Of a DNA stretch of 64,000 nucleotides, positions 1-12,400 are shown piece after piece. How positions within the stretch are numbered: position 1 is the stretch's first letter; each line of letters starts with the position of its first letter. The position numbers and the translations under genes are program-made. A model generated the notes under the pieces. It saw nothing but the letters and a program-made list of their open reading frames with translations. It searched no databases and was not told the DNA's origin. This DNA is from Piper betle (lineage: Eukaryota > Streptophyta > Magnoliopsida > Piperales > Piperaceae): positions 57,848 to 121,847 of the forward strand of contig JAURVB010014453.1 of assembly GCA_033002965.1 (NCBI GenBank), read 5' to 3'.

Positions 1-60
1 TGGTAACCCTTACTAGGTAGCCTCTCCTAGGTCACTACCCACTGAAATTGATAAGTAGAG

Positions 61-260
61 TGGCTCGCTTTGATACCACATACTATGGGCCTTGTACATC
101 ACAAAATGGCAAGCCACTTTAAATGACTTACAACCTATCTCATATAGTATTCACCGTCCAATATCAATCCCGATGAGAGACAGACCAGGTACACCAAAAC
201 ATGTCCCACAACATATGCCTGTAACATAATTCACTCTGACATCAAATGTGTTTATGTTCT
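61..260 (-). mobile_element. LTR/TRIM-type remnant with tRNA-Met-like primer site
   Basis: On the minus strand, bases 78-61 read TGGTATCAAAGCGAGCCA, close to the initiator-Met primer-binding site (TGGTATCAGAGC). The sequence above it (about 80-260) resembles the LTR side. It contains a block (ATATGAGATAGGTTGTAAG on the minus strand) that recurs at 25905-25950 and, more weakly, near 26200. No coding capacity. Confidence 0.45.
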
Positions 261-1248
261 TAATGCCTGTTAAAAAAATTACATCATTTTACAATCGAAA
301 CTGAGGTTTTTTCTTGACCTCCAAATAGTCCATAATAAAATCACCCAATTTGCTGATACATTCAAAGTTCTTAGGTTATCTAAATATCTTTCACATGGTT
401 TTACAATTATTGCTTAATACACAATATTCAGCGTGAAACCTCTTGCACGCATACTCAACAAAATGGACTGGTCAAACAAAGCCACCATCAACTTGCTTTA
501 GATTTTGTATTGATTATTATTTAAAATGTCAATTCCAAAACAATTCCAGATGGAAGCCTTGCAAGCCTCTTTTTTATCTCATTAATTGCTTACTTTTTCG
601 ATTATGTCTTATAAACTTTCTAGCATATTCTCCTATCTCCATGTGAGTACCCAATCAACATCCCTATTGCAAGATAGGATCCTGACTTTTGTGGAGGATC
701 TGACTCCACACATGCTATAAGAGTGATAAAAAAAATGATGAGATACATTAGAATCCACGTACAAAGAATAGTGGCTTGCAGGGTGAAAATACCTATATTT
801 GCAGCATGTCCAAAAAGATCTGATTAAAGATGGTGAGCTTGGCAAAGAAAGAATGTTTGCTACATCAATGCTTGAACAACACAAGGGAGTACCAAGGGAC
901 ACGAATATCATGAGTGCATAAAAAATTTTATCTAACTCTTGAGAGAGAAACAACCTTACAGAGATAGCCAACCCATGAACTCGCAATGCTTGCATTAAGT
1001 TTGGATGGGGCAGCTTAAGAAATGTAAAAGCCTCTTGAGTGGACAATATTTTTATACAAAGAGCCCAAGATCCATCAGCAATTGAATCCAAGGGAATATT
1101 AGCAGTAATAAGGAACATAAAATCCATCTATGGATCGAAATAGTCTTCCCATGCATAGTTCACGAAATTCACCAGCATCCTCAGTTTTCAAATTTACAAA
1201 AACAGTCTCAGATTACTCATTTGTCAAAAAAAGAGAGGTTATGTCATT
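261..1248. other. Unresolved AT-rich sequence before copia fragment
   Basis: I see no exon of SPK1 and no clear domain here. A 164-codon open frame on the minus strand (633-1127) has no recognisable similarity. The stretch may be upstream, decayed internal sequence of the copia element that follows. Confidence 0.3.
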
Positions 1249-1989
1249 GTGATTTTATATCTAGATGACATAATCATCAAAGACAATGAAAATAAAGGAA
1301 TTGTAGAAATCAAGATGGATCTACATTCTAAGCTGAAGATCGAGCATCTAGGAAGGTTGGTGTATTTTCTAGGTATGGAATTGTTGAGAAGTGATGAGGG
1401 CATACTTCTATGCCAAAAGACGTGGATATGTCAGATTAAACTGATTTGCAAAAAGCTAAACCTAAAGAAACTCCTCGACACCTCTTTCAAGCTGGAGCCT
1501 AATGGAAAAGCAGTACAGGATCCAACAATATATAAAAGATGAGTGCACTGTAAGCATGGTCAGTCAGCTCATACAAGAGCCAAGAATGCCACATTGGAAT
1601 GCTTCAATCAGAATTTTGCAGTACTTGAAAAAATATCCTTCCAGAGGAATGCTAGAATATTACATACGAGTGCAAATGATGACAATTCACCACTGGTATT
1701 CAAATTGGGCAAGAATGATATATGATAGGTTTATGAGGGGCTACTGCATAAGCCTTGGATGAAATATGGTCCTTCGATAAAAAAAGAAACAAAATATGGT
1801 GGCTAGATCTAGTGCTAAGGAAAATACACAGCAATGGCAAAGGCTTTTACAGAATTAATTTGGCTAAAAATCATTGGAACGACTAGGATTTCCGGTGAAA
1901 GGACCAATGCAGTTATGGTACGACAACAGAGTAGCTATCTATATAGCTAATAACCCAATGTTCCATGAGAGAATGAAACATATATAGGT
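1249..1989 (+). pseudogene. Ty1/copia reverse transcriptase-RNase H, decayed
   Basis: Remnant of copia pol. Reverse transcriptase motif ILYLDDIII (the YxDD box) lies at the start, followed by LGRLVYFLGMELLRSDEGIL. In a shifted frame come the SQLIQEPRMPHWNASIRILQ region and then RNase H with WYDNRVAIYIANNPMFHERM. Several frameshifts and stops separate the pieces, so it is not functional. The frame breaks off at the KHI-VD position near 1989. Confidence 0.85.
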
Positions 1990-1993
1990 GGAC

Positions 1994-2095
1994 TAAGGGT
2001 TTGGCCATGGATGTAGACAAACAAGCGTTGCTTGTCTATGTCCACAACCATGCCCATCAAACTTATGGCAATCATTTTGTAGGTCATCCATGATC
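1994..2095. repeat. Left arm of a ~100-bp inverted repeat
   Basis: Contains TTGGCCATGGATGTAGAC and CCACAACCATG. The reverse complement of 3905-4012 carries the same order of words with roughly 75% identity. The two arms face each other across about 1.8 kb. Confidence 0.6.
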
Positions 2096-2330
2096 AAGTA
2101 AACCCCACCTAAACCCTAATTTAAATTAGGACAAATTACAATTTAAGAAAATAAATTTCTTTGGCTCTATTAGGTATAGAATTTATTCTTTTAAACTCAA
2201 TTATCTCTGATTGAAGCTAATTTATTTACCTATTGTATATAAATAGAAGCCTACATTAATCATCTAAGATCTAAATTGTATTCAATGACTTTTCTATTTG
2301 TAATTAAGTAATTGATCTACTTAGTCAAAC
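2096..2330 (+). other. LTR-like sequence with TATA motif
   Basis: AT-rich stretch with a TATA-like motif (TATATAAATAGAAGCC at about 2236-2251), resembling part of a copia-type LTR. It continues beyond the inserted hAT copy at 3218. No borders could be fixed. Confidence 0.3.
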
Positions 2331-3209
2331 CATGGTTGCATAAATCGGAATCGGAATCGGAATCGGTTTTCCAGTGAATCGGAATCGGAATCGGAATCGG
2401 TCTGAATCGGCCAGGAATCGGTTCAGTTGAATCGGTCCAAATTAATTTAATCAGTTATATATAATAATTTGACAATTTATAATATAAATATATTAAAATT
2501 AAGTATTGATGTTATTTTGATATTATTCTGTGTATTATAGTTTTTGATATTTTTTTTAAATTATTTCGAATTAATTATTATTTTTGACTCGAGTTAGACT
2601 CGAGTCAACTTTTAATTACAAGAATGCCACCGTGCGATTTTACCCCCCGCCGCCACGGGTGCCCGGTCGGCGACGATGTCGGAGGATGTCGGCAGCCCCG
2701 GTCGATGTCGGCAGCCGGCCGGACGAACCGTCGGCGGCCCGGAGCCGGCGACGGAGTCGGCGGCGATTCGTGCGTGCCCGATTCGGTCCGGCCACGGGTG
2801 GGCGGCGACGTTGCGAGGTCGGCGGCGAGGTCGGCAGCCCGGTCGGCGGCGAGCGCGGACTCGGGGCCGCACGGCGGAGGCGGAAACCGGGCGGCGGCGG
2901 GCGGACGAGCGGCGGCGGTGTCGGGGAGCGGGTTCGATTTTAGGTTTTTAAAATCCAAATTACCATTTTACCCATGCTTAAATAATTTAATAAAAATCAT
3001 ACCTAGGGTATTTTGGTAATTTCCTAAAACCGATTCCGATTTAAATCGACCGATTCCGATTCCGATTTAAATCGGTCGGATCGGCCGAACTCGGCCGATT
3101 CCGGGGCCGATTCGGGGCCGCCCGATTCGGCCCCGAAATCGGATCGGTGCGACGCCGATCCGATGAATCGGCCGATTCCTCACGGAATCGGCCGATTTCT
3201 GCAACACTG
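2331..3209. mobile_element. Non-autonomous hAT element, copy 1
   Basis: Ends are CATGGTTGCATAAATCGG on the left and, inverted, CAGTGTTGCAGAAATCGG on the right (15 of 18 match). It is flanked by a perfect 8-bp duplication AGTCAAAC at 2323-2330 and 3210-3217, the size made by hAT transposases. Both subterminal zones are arrays of ATCGG/CCGAT words. The core is a GC-rich block (about 2630-2940) with no convincing protein. An LTR-derived module containing GACTCGAGT sits at about 2540-2632. No transposase. Confidence 0.88.
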
Positions 3210-3339
3210 AGTCAAACCTAAATCCATTCTATTGATTGCAAGGGTGGTTGCACAACCTTCTTCTTTGTTTTACCTTCTGTTGCTTTTTAAAAGAGGCATT
3301 TTATAAGAAAAGTTTGCTCTTTCGGTCTCTGCCTCGTTT

Positions 3340-3720
3340 AGGAAGGCACAAAAAGAGGGATCTCAAGGAAAACCTGATCACGTCAGTGCTTGATACTGGA
3401 AACACTACTCTAAATAATTATTCTACATATAATACCTACAAATTATACGAATCTTTAGTTCAAATTAACTATCAAACTAATATTTTTATCCATCAAATCA
3501 AAAGTAGATTACCCTTTAACCTAAATACACCTTCAGATTTCATGTGTCTTCCACAATAGTTGCGTATCTTTGTCTTCAGGTTTCATTTTTTACAATAATT
3601 TGTCAAATTCACATTAATTAGTTGAACAAAAACATTTAAGTTATTTAGAAATATTAAGTGTCAAATTTAATACAATTTAAGGTAGGTTATACATTAAATT
3701 AGCTTTGTTCTTGAACTATT
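3340..3720. repeat. Dispersed repeat, related to 23110-23480
   Basis: Starts near GGCACAAAAAGAGGGATC. The following AT-rich text parallels 23110-23480, sharing AATAATTATT...ATAATACCT, TTAACTATCAAA and CCTTTAACC...AACACC words. Nature unknown; probably an LTR or non-coding mobile fragment. Confidence 0.5.
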
Positions 3721-3904
3721 TTTATTATATACAAATTAATTTGTTATAATATAGTTTTAGCAAAATGAAAATAAATCCGTTGAAGTATATTCAAAAAGGC
3801 ATTCTAAACACAAGGCTATAATATTAGACACGTCCAACAAAATGTCCAAGTCCGCATCCATAGTTGCATGTCCACGATGGACAGACATGGAGTAGGATTT
3901 TTAT

Positions 3905-4012
3905 TGTCCACAGGGGCCATGTCTGTGGATATGCCCGCCATAATTTTCACGGACATGGTTGTGGTCATGGACGAGCTACATGTGTCTGCATCCATGGCCA
4001 ATCTTATGTTTA
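3905..4012. repeat. Right arm of the ~100-bp inverted repeat
   Basis: Ends ...GCATCCATGGCCAA, the inverse of TTGGCCATGGATG at 1999. Together the arms bracket hAT copy 1 and LTR-like sequence. No clear target duplication flanks the pair, so a complete outer transposon is not proven. Confidence 0.55.
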
Positions 4013-4074
4013 ATTAATGTGTCTTAGGGAATCACTTTTCTCTAATCTTAACACCTTTATTCTAGCTCTCTCCA

Positions 4075-4132
4075 TCCCTCCCTCCCTCCCTCTCTCTCTC
4101 TCCCCCTCCCTCTCCCTCCCTCTCTCTTCTCT
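4075..4132. repeat. CT/CCCT microsatellite
   Basis: A pyrimidine-only run of CCCT, CT and CCTC units on the plus strand. Confidence 0.9.
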
Positions 4133-4589
4133 GCCTCTGCTATCTCCATTTACCTTCTTTCAATCCAATTCATTATTTATATTTTACCATTTTTGTAATC
4201 AAGATTCAACCATCCGATTTCAGCTTAGTATCAAAAGGCCCAAAATATATCTCCAAGAGAAGTTTTAGAAATAATTAATTCAATACATAAATTTGCCTAA
4301 CTAATACCAATATTATGTGTTTAAATATTACTAAGGTTACTCAAGTTAATCATTAGAACTTGTAGACAGGACAAATGAAAAAATAATTAATTTTTTTCAT
4401 AACCGACATTATATCTGAATCTTTCTTACAAAATTAACATGAAAAATAAAATAAAATTATACATTAACAAATTACATTAATTAGCGATAACATTATGGTA
4501 ATAATGATGCATTAAAAAAATTTTAAACTGAGGAAAAATTTAAAAACAAAATAATATTTTCTTAGGATTAAATATTATTTTTAAATGTT

Positions 4590-5117
4590 AATTTAAGTTT
4601 TTTTATTTAAAATATAAGAACCAAATCATTGAATAAATTTAAAACATTTTTTTTAATAAAAAAACTTTTTCAAAGAAAAAACTCTTTTTTCTACCTCTTA
4701 AAGATAAAATCTCCTTTCCAAGTGATGCCAAGTGCCTAAAACCTCAACCAAAATCTCCTTTTCAAGTGATACCAAGTGCCTAACACCTCAACTTTAGGTT
4801 GCACGTCCACTTCAGACCTGGTTCCACAACCCTACACTTTTAATTATTTTTTCTTCCCAACCTCCACCAATAATAAGTTCTCAAGACTATCAGTTTTAAA
4901 AAATCTTTTTATTTAAACTATAAGAATCAAATCATTGAATAAATTTAAAACTAATTTTTTTTCAACAAAAAAATTCTCTTTTTCCTACTACTTAAAGATA
5001 AAATCTCCTTTTCAAGTGATACCGAGTGACTAACACCTCAACCAAAATCTCCTTTTCAAGTGATACCAAGTTCCTAACACCTCAACCTTAGGTTGCACAT
5101 CCACTTCGGACCTGTCT
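4590..5117. repeat. Tandem duplication with internal ~43-bp sub-repeats
   Basis: Two copies of about 230 bp (about 4590-4826 and 4905-5117). Each contains two versions of a unit reading ATCTCCTTTTCAAGTGATAC followed by CAAGTGCCTAACACCTCAA, and each ends in TTAGGTTGCAC...CCACTTC. It lies in the putative last visible intron of SPK1. Confidence 0.8.
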
Positions 5118-5353
5118 TCTTCGTGACATGGATCCTAAACTAGGATCTATGTGATTACAAATGGAAAAAGATTTTGAATGCCTGAGGATGCCCTTCCTAA
5201 CACCAACCCTCACCCTTTGGCAATGCACATGCAGTGATGTAGTTGATTTGAAACAATAAATGAAACCATTAACTTAAAAATGAATTTTAAAAGGAAGATA
5301 AAATTTTTGAACAATAAAAGATTCAGATAACAATAAAGGCATCATCTACTAAC

Positions 5354-5686
5354 AAGTAGCGCATGTTCGAGGCCAGCATTTAGAGCAAGAAGCAGATGAT
5401 CAGACAGATATTTCACTTCATTCCATGACCATCGATTTGCCAATGAACCTTCTGGCAAGTGTGTAAGGGTATTTTCAGAAAGGCAGCATTCAAACAAGAA
5501 ATCCCGGCTTTTGTCTTCATCCGTCATTTCCACAAGAGATTTACGAAGACGAAACATTTCACCACTTTCATCAAGTGTTCCATCAGCCTTCATCTGAGTG
5601 ATTTGAATGTCTGACATTAACTCAGACAAGGTGATAGTGAGCATCACCCTTAACCTCATAGTGTGTGTAAATTGATGTAAAGAACT
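5354..5686 (-). CDS. SPK1: SPK1 exon 27 (last traceable exon)
   Basis: Encodes RLRVMLTITLSELMSDIQIT and ends NRWSWNEVKYLSDHLLLALN ... EHALL. The acceptor is GTAATGTAG and the donor GTTAGT. In the family the next residues (GSVMAMDRY...) open the region leading into DHR2. I see no matching exon between here and base 1. Confidence 0.95.
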
Positions 5687-8600
5687 CTACATTACAAAAA
5701 ATAAAATCAACATCAGATATAGAAATATGAAGCACCAACGATCACATACAGCAATAACAACATTGTCAAGTGGCTGAATAAGAATGAGAACACTTGTGAT
5801 TGTTAATATTGAAAGAACAGACATAATAATGAGAAAACATTTATGCAACACTAAAATAGACGAAAGAAGGCTTACTCTCACTAGTAATTGCAGTCCAACC
5901 ACAGCCCTTCTACGTATGGAGTTATTTCTGAAAACAGCAAGCCGAAGAAGATGAAAAGTGACTTGCTTCAAGAAGCGGTCATTCTCTCTTGACAAAAGTG
6001 CTGCTCCATGAAGGGAAAGAACATCATTGAACACTGGCAGGAAGGCTTTCCAAAAGGCTAATGGTTGGGCCCGAGATAAAAAACTCATAAATATAGATGT
6101 TATGCAATCCAATTTCCCATAATCAGTAGCAATACTATGCAAGGCTGCAGCAGTAGAGAACTTATCCATAATCTCCAGAACCTGAAGACTAACAGCACCA
6201 CTCAGGTTTTCTTCCCAAAGCTCCTGCGGCCATGACAGAAAAATATAAAACAATAAGCATTCAGATCCAAGTCGAAGTAAAATGATTAAAGAAAAAAGTA
6301 ACATACTAGTTTTTGTCTTAACAAGGGATGAAGAGATTCTCTCAGAGCACAAGTTGAAGCACCAATTCGAGAAGACTGTGCTTGTGCAAGTGCCTCTCTC
6401 AATGAATATGGTTGACTAGGTGAGCTTAACTGAGGGCTGACTTTTTGCCACAGATAACCATTGTCATGTGTTGACTGCATCTGCATCAAGGAGCTCAAAT
6501 CAAGAAACTCACTCACAGTATTTATTCAATTAACAAAAACAAATTGATAATAATACAAATTCTCAGTGGGCAAAAATGACTCTTATTATCAAACGTACAA
6601 AGGAAAACGAAAGAAAAAATAAGGAATAAATTCAGACTGATCTGAACTCCCACTCGAAGGCAAAAGACAGCTCCTAAGTAGCGCCCACAAGAAAACCAGC
6701 ATACTGGTTTTCATCATTTAAGAATTGAAAAAGCATTTTGCAAGTAAATGAAATGCCACAAATTCCATGCAAATAAAAAAAGTTATAATCTTTCTTATCC
6801 ACAAATAATAATAACACCAAAATGAAGCAGCCAATTTTCATTCGCTTAGTTGCTACATGTTTGAAAACAGGAACTAGCTATCTCATATCTCTCACCTTGT
6901 GCCGGGCAATCCAGTTCATCTTTACGCAACCGAAATATTGGAGATACGTCGGAGATAATATTGGAGTTATTTGAAATTCTTTTGAAATATTTTAACAATA
7001 TTTATATGAAAAAAATATAAGAAATAACAGGTTGCCCCAATAAAATATGAATTTGAGAGAAATATTACTTACAAGCATAACAAGCAATTACAATAAAATA
7101 AATGTATCATCCAAAAAATAGAAAATGCCATAACATAAATATTAGGGCTTGATCTACAACTAAGAAATAGATAATAATGTGATGCATGATAGGTATTATA
7201 GAAGCTGGAAAGGTGCCAACAAAGGCAAGCTTAGAAAATAATCCCAATTGTGTTTATTTTATCGAGAATCAACAAGAGTTCAGATTCTCCACTCGTGAAG
7301 GTTATTTAAACTCATCACTATGTCAGCAGTATAATCCTACAATATCTCCGTTTGACACATTATAAGCATCACCTTAAGCGTCATACAGGTTAGGCAAAGA
7401 TACAGAAGTAACGCCAGTCACCAATTTCTATCACAATAATGCAAAATTGCAAGTTGTGGCCAAAAACTAAAACTAACCTGGATGAATGTGATAATCCAAT
7501 GTAATCAGTTTCCAATTAGTCTTACACCTATGGAATCATAGTCAACCCGGCCTATGTTGATGTGGCAAAAAATAAATGGATGAGGAAGGTAATTTCCATA
7601 GGGGTCGTCCTCAGCACTCTGATCAATGAATTTAAAAATTTTTAAAGGCAAATGTAGTCAGAGCATTATCTCTTCCCTCTCCTTTACATCCTTATTCTTG
7701 TTTATGGTTGAGTCCGTGGCTTTAGTACGTCTCTTACAATCAAGTATGCAACGAAAATCTCTCTTTATTTGCCAATGAACACTAAATTCATCGACTAGAA
7801 TTATATCTCCCTCCTCATTGGTGTTAAGAAAGACATCCGATTATCAAAATTTTACCATTGTAATCATATAAATCCTATATATGGGAAAATGTCCCAAACA
7901 CTTTTGGGAGGAAATGGAAGGAGAAGATTATTATATGTACTCATCAACCAAACTCTATCGGAATAATGTTCACTTTCTCTTCAAGAGGCAAGTTAAATGA
8001 AAAGATCCATTGTCTTGTCTCAACCTTGTGAGTGCAAGAATATAATAGCCTTTATCTATGGACATGATTTCCATCCATTATCTTCTGCTATGCCCTTAAT
8101 AAAAAAAGAAAAATTCAAAAGTCAAGCCTTCCTTTGGAAGGGGAAAGGGAAAGCCAGACAGCAATGGTTTGCTAAACATAAACACAAGCAAAGTTTGTAA
8201 ACAATCTGATAGAGATATTGGACTTACAGATTTATCAGAGGTTGCGAGTGCTTGGCAACCTCTTATGGATAGTATTATCAAACAAGGAGAGTCTTTGATC
8301 AAGTAAATTTAGGGTTAATTTTTTCAAATTACTCATTTTTTTATGTTTTCAATTCCACTCTTCTTCTCAGGATTGCAATTATATGATCTATCTTAGGATA
8401 TGTGCCTATCACATTGTTTTCACAAGATTGATGCCTCAACCAGACTATGCTTCATCGTTAATTACAACAAATACCTCTCTAATTTAAACTCAGTAACAAA
8501 ACAACAAGAAACTTTCGGGTCCTGTTAGTTACTCTTTCATATTCAATTGTTGATAGACCTTGGCGGCGTTTTGGGGACATTTTATTCCTCAAGAAGCACT

Positions 8601-9445
8601 AATTCTTCAAAACCAACACATCCAAACCTCCAACTCTTGTGGCTATCTCCCTGAGACTACACTCCCTCAAAGGTGGTCAAAATTTTGTCCACACTCTTGT
8701 TCATCATATTCCTTGACACGCTCTCTTGTGTGATTCAAACTTATAAATCAAATAAGCATTTTTTTTCATTATCTTGCCTGTCATGTCTAATCAGACCTCC
8801 ATATTGGAAACAGTGAAACACGTGGTCTATGAGTGCAGAATCTAATGGAATTCAATAACATTTTTTAGCACACTTACAGTACGCCAGAAGTAGGTCTGCA
8901 GGCAGAGCCTCCATAACCAATATATCCAACATCAACGCCTTTAAAATTGATTGGCCTTTTAGTTTCTGTGCTAACAACTCTTATTGCAGCGTTCTTTTCA
9001 AGCCACTTTTCATTAACTATATTGTCTCAAAATGCTATGCGCATAACAAGAGAATCCCTATAAATTTCTTCAACACTTCTAGATGCAGTTTACTATATTT
9101 ATAGCCTTCCACATTTTGATGCTTGGGCAATTTGTATCTTTAACCCTAAAGAATTTTGTCATGGAATCTTTTGATTTCCTAAAAAATACTCAAGCCGATA
9201 ACAAAGGTCATACATATTTCATACAACCAAGCCTTCAATCTTTACTATAGAAAGGTGCGGCATTATGTTAATCATCTAGTCACATTCGTTTTTCCTTGGG
9301 ATTACCTGATGTTATCGCAGAAGACAAGTGGCTCTATAGATGTGATAAAAAATTGAATGGATAAAAAGATTAAGAGTTGAGGACAATAATTCTCAAATGG
9401 GCGCATAAGCTAACAAAGAAAGGGATACCTCGTCTTCATCTGCTT

Positions 9446-9493
<48 letters not shown>

Positions 9494-12400
9494 GTATATG
9501 TGTATATATATATATATATATAATTATAGAAATACCAATCAGTTATGGAAATTTTATATTTGCCTCAAGTAAATATTATTATTTTAATATTAAATTGAAT
9601 TAATTTAAAATTTTCTGATCGTGGCCTATGAAGTGGTATTTTAGTAAATAAAGATTTGTTGCTGATTTATGTGATGATGTGTACCTATTGAATTGGTTGG
9701 AACATAAATAATAAAATATTATTTAAATCAATGAAATAATATTATCTCTCGATGTATATGTGTGTTGTTTGTGTGATAAAAGTGGAATGGTATGTGAGTA
9801 CACATCATAAATTGACATGGATCACTTAGAGAATAGTCTGAGTTTGGGTTTGGACGATTTAGGATTTGGAGTTGGTGTTTGTTGTTGATTGGTGTGACCA
9901 AAGGAGCATCTACTCAAGGTCGTAGGATTCTCACATGATTTTTTTACTTTGATTCTTGCATGACATTGATATATATATATATACATGGAACTTCCTTTGA
10001 TGGTAATGTTTGCCAGGAGTTTTTATATGTAGTTCTCTTTTAAGTTGTAAGAGTTTCAATATGTAATTGTCTCCTATACTTCTATAAGCATGGAAGTTAG
10101 TCCTGTATTAAAAAAACAAAAAAAACATTGGCTGAATGAAATACTCGTTTTTTCTTTATTATCTTCACATAAATTTCTTTACCTTGCCTTAGAAGTAGTC
10201 TTTAGAATAGATTTCTTTAACCTTGCATTAGGATGAGATAGTAAATTTAGATATTCCCAACCCTTTATTGCACCAATTGCGGTCACATTTTGAGGAAACA
10301 TTTTGACCTTCTCACAACGGCATCACTGTCCAAAGAGTCATCTCCACCACGTACAGATTAATTACCTTCCATGGAGAATATTGGGTGAGTTCCAGAATCT
10401 GCATTGTCACCAAGACTTCAAAGAATATAGGAGAAGATCTCTTCGATTCATGAAAACTTCTTTTTTCCAAAGAAAATTACAATACCATTGACTACACCAT
10501 CTGATCCTACATATATGACTGTGCCTGCACCATTCCTTTCATGGCCTCCAGTGGGGATGGAGCCATGCTCATAGACCTCCTTCACAAGACCATGGGCAAG
10601 TGCCCCCTACTGTCAGGTGCCTCTTTGGCCTCTGACCGATCAAGCTCACACCAATGGTCTTCAAGGTACACCGCTGCAGCATCTTGTTGTCCACTTTGTC
10701 ACTGTGCACACATTTTTCAGCATTGCCCCTTCCCATGATGGAGTTTCAATGAACGAGATCCCATCACCATGCTGGCTAAACATCCTCTCCTAACCTTGTT
10801 GCTGCATCTCTTGGCCACCCAATATAGCACCTATCCGGGTATCACCTTAGCCCACAAGCAGCCCCCTTGCAAAAAATGGTAGTTTTCCCTTCAGCGCCTC
10901 CCCCACAAGTACTCCCCATGCAGATGTGCCATTAGTCTTGTTGCCAGCCCTTGCTACCCAACTCCCAGACAATTTTTCTATACCGAACACACAAATCACT
11001 GCCACCACCTACCGTCCAACCCACTACAGCAGCTGTCAACATCATCAATGACATTCTTTACGATGAAGCATTACAGAACCATCCCCAATGGTGGTGTCGT
11101 GCATCCACCATCATCTTGACACAATACTAATCCAGCACACACTCTCAAACAGCCAACCAGCATCATGGTGGCATTCTAATGGGCACCTATGCTCCCTCAA
11201 TCACCATCGATCACTCCATGCTATTAATTGAGAAATTTATTTTAATGCTTGGATTAGATTACATTGGAGAGGCCGGATGACCATGGTCTCAATGGGATGC
11301 AAGTTTGGTGTTTGCCACTTTCTCTCTTACATATTATCGTCTGACATAATGTCAAAGATTTTGCTCTCCATATTAATCATGCTCTCTTACTGAAGCTCCT
11401 TCATTATTATTCTCTGAATTCGAGGGAAAATCTTTTGAAAAAAGGGTGATTGACGCAATACATCATTACTTGAGTATTTTGGTGCTTAAATATATATATT
11501 TGGAACTTCCTTTGATTGTAAAATTTGCCATTTATTAGCATAGGAGTTTTTATATTTAATTTCCTTTCAAGTTGTAGGAGTTTCAATATATAATTATCTA
11601 GGCCTCTTCTAAAAAAGAAGCTTGGAATGAAGAAAATATTTTTTTCTTTATATTTCATTTGTCTTTCTAGTTTAGATTTCTTTATCATGCCCTAGAAGTA
11701 GTGCTAACTTAGATATTCCAAATGCATATTGCGTCAATCAACAATACTATATCAATTAGAAGAAGTGAGTTTCTCTCAACTCCTTTCCCTTAAAGGTACC
11801 AAGCTACACTATATAATCCCTCATCCTTCTTCTTAGCCAACCTAGGCAAATTGATTTAGAATTAAAAGAAATGGATATCATCTAAGCAACTCACTCTCAA
11901 CCCCTTTCTTCAGGCATCAATCAGCACTAAACTCACAAGAAGAATACACCCAAGGAAAATCATCCCAAATCCATTCTTCAAACAAATTGTTGAGACATAT
12001 GTGATATTTATGTTTGTGTTTGACTTGTATAATGTTCATCTTGTTTGTTAGAGATGCATGTTAGGAGATAGTTTAGTTGTTGCTATTTTCAAGGGTCACA
12101 CAAATCACTCTTGTGATCATCCATGTACAATGTACTGTCTAATAAATACATGACCAAGAAGGTCGTGACCAATAAACATTTGACCAATTATCTCCCTATC
12201 TATTAATTATCCTAACCGTCAAAATTCTTCAACATGGCATCAAGAGCAGATTGCAATCCTAGCATGATGTAGCACTGTTTTGCTTTCTTCAGGGGGAAGG
12301 AAACTCTGGCCTAGTTATTTTTCCGACCGCCTCCTTCCCACCCTTTACATACATAACAGTTGGTAAAAGGAAGTGGCTTATGTGTTGTGCTTGCTTCCTC

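Noticed and set aside
633..1127. 164-codon minus-strand frame considered as an SPK1 DHR2 exon
   Set aside because: No resemblance to the expected SPK1 C-terminal sequence and no suitable splice borders.
2584..3019. Overlapping open frames on both strands in hAT copy 1 (and 43598-44062 in copy 2)
   Set aside because: Composition-driven: GC-rich repeats open all frames, and the frames are not conserved between copies.
11988..12234. Hammerhead-ribozyme (retrozyme) motif in the short LTRs of A and B
   Set aside because: I looked for the CTGANGA and GAAA core pair and did not see a convincing arrangement.
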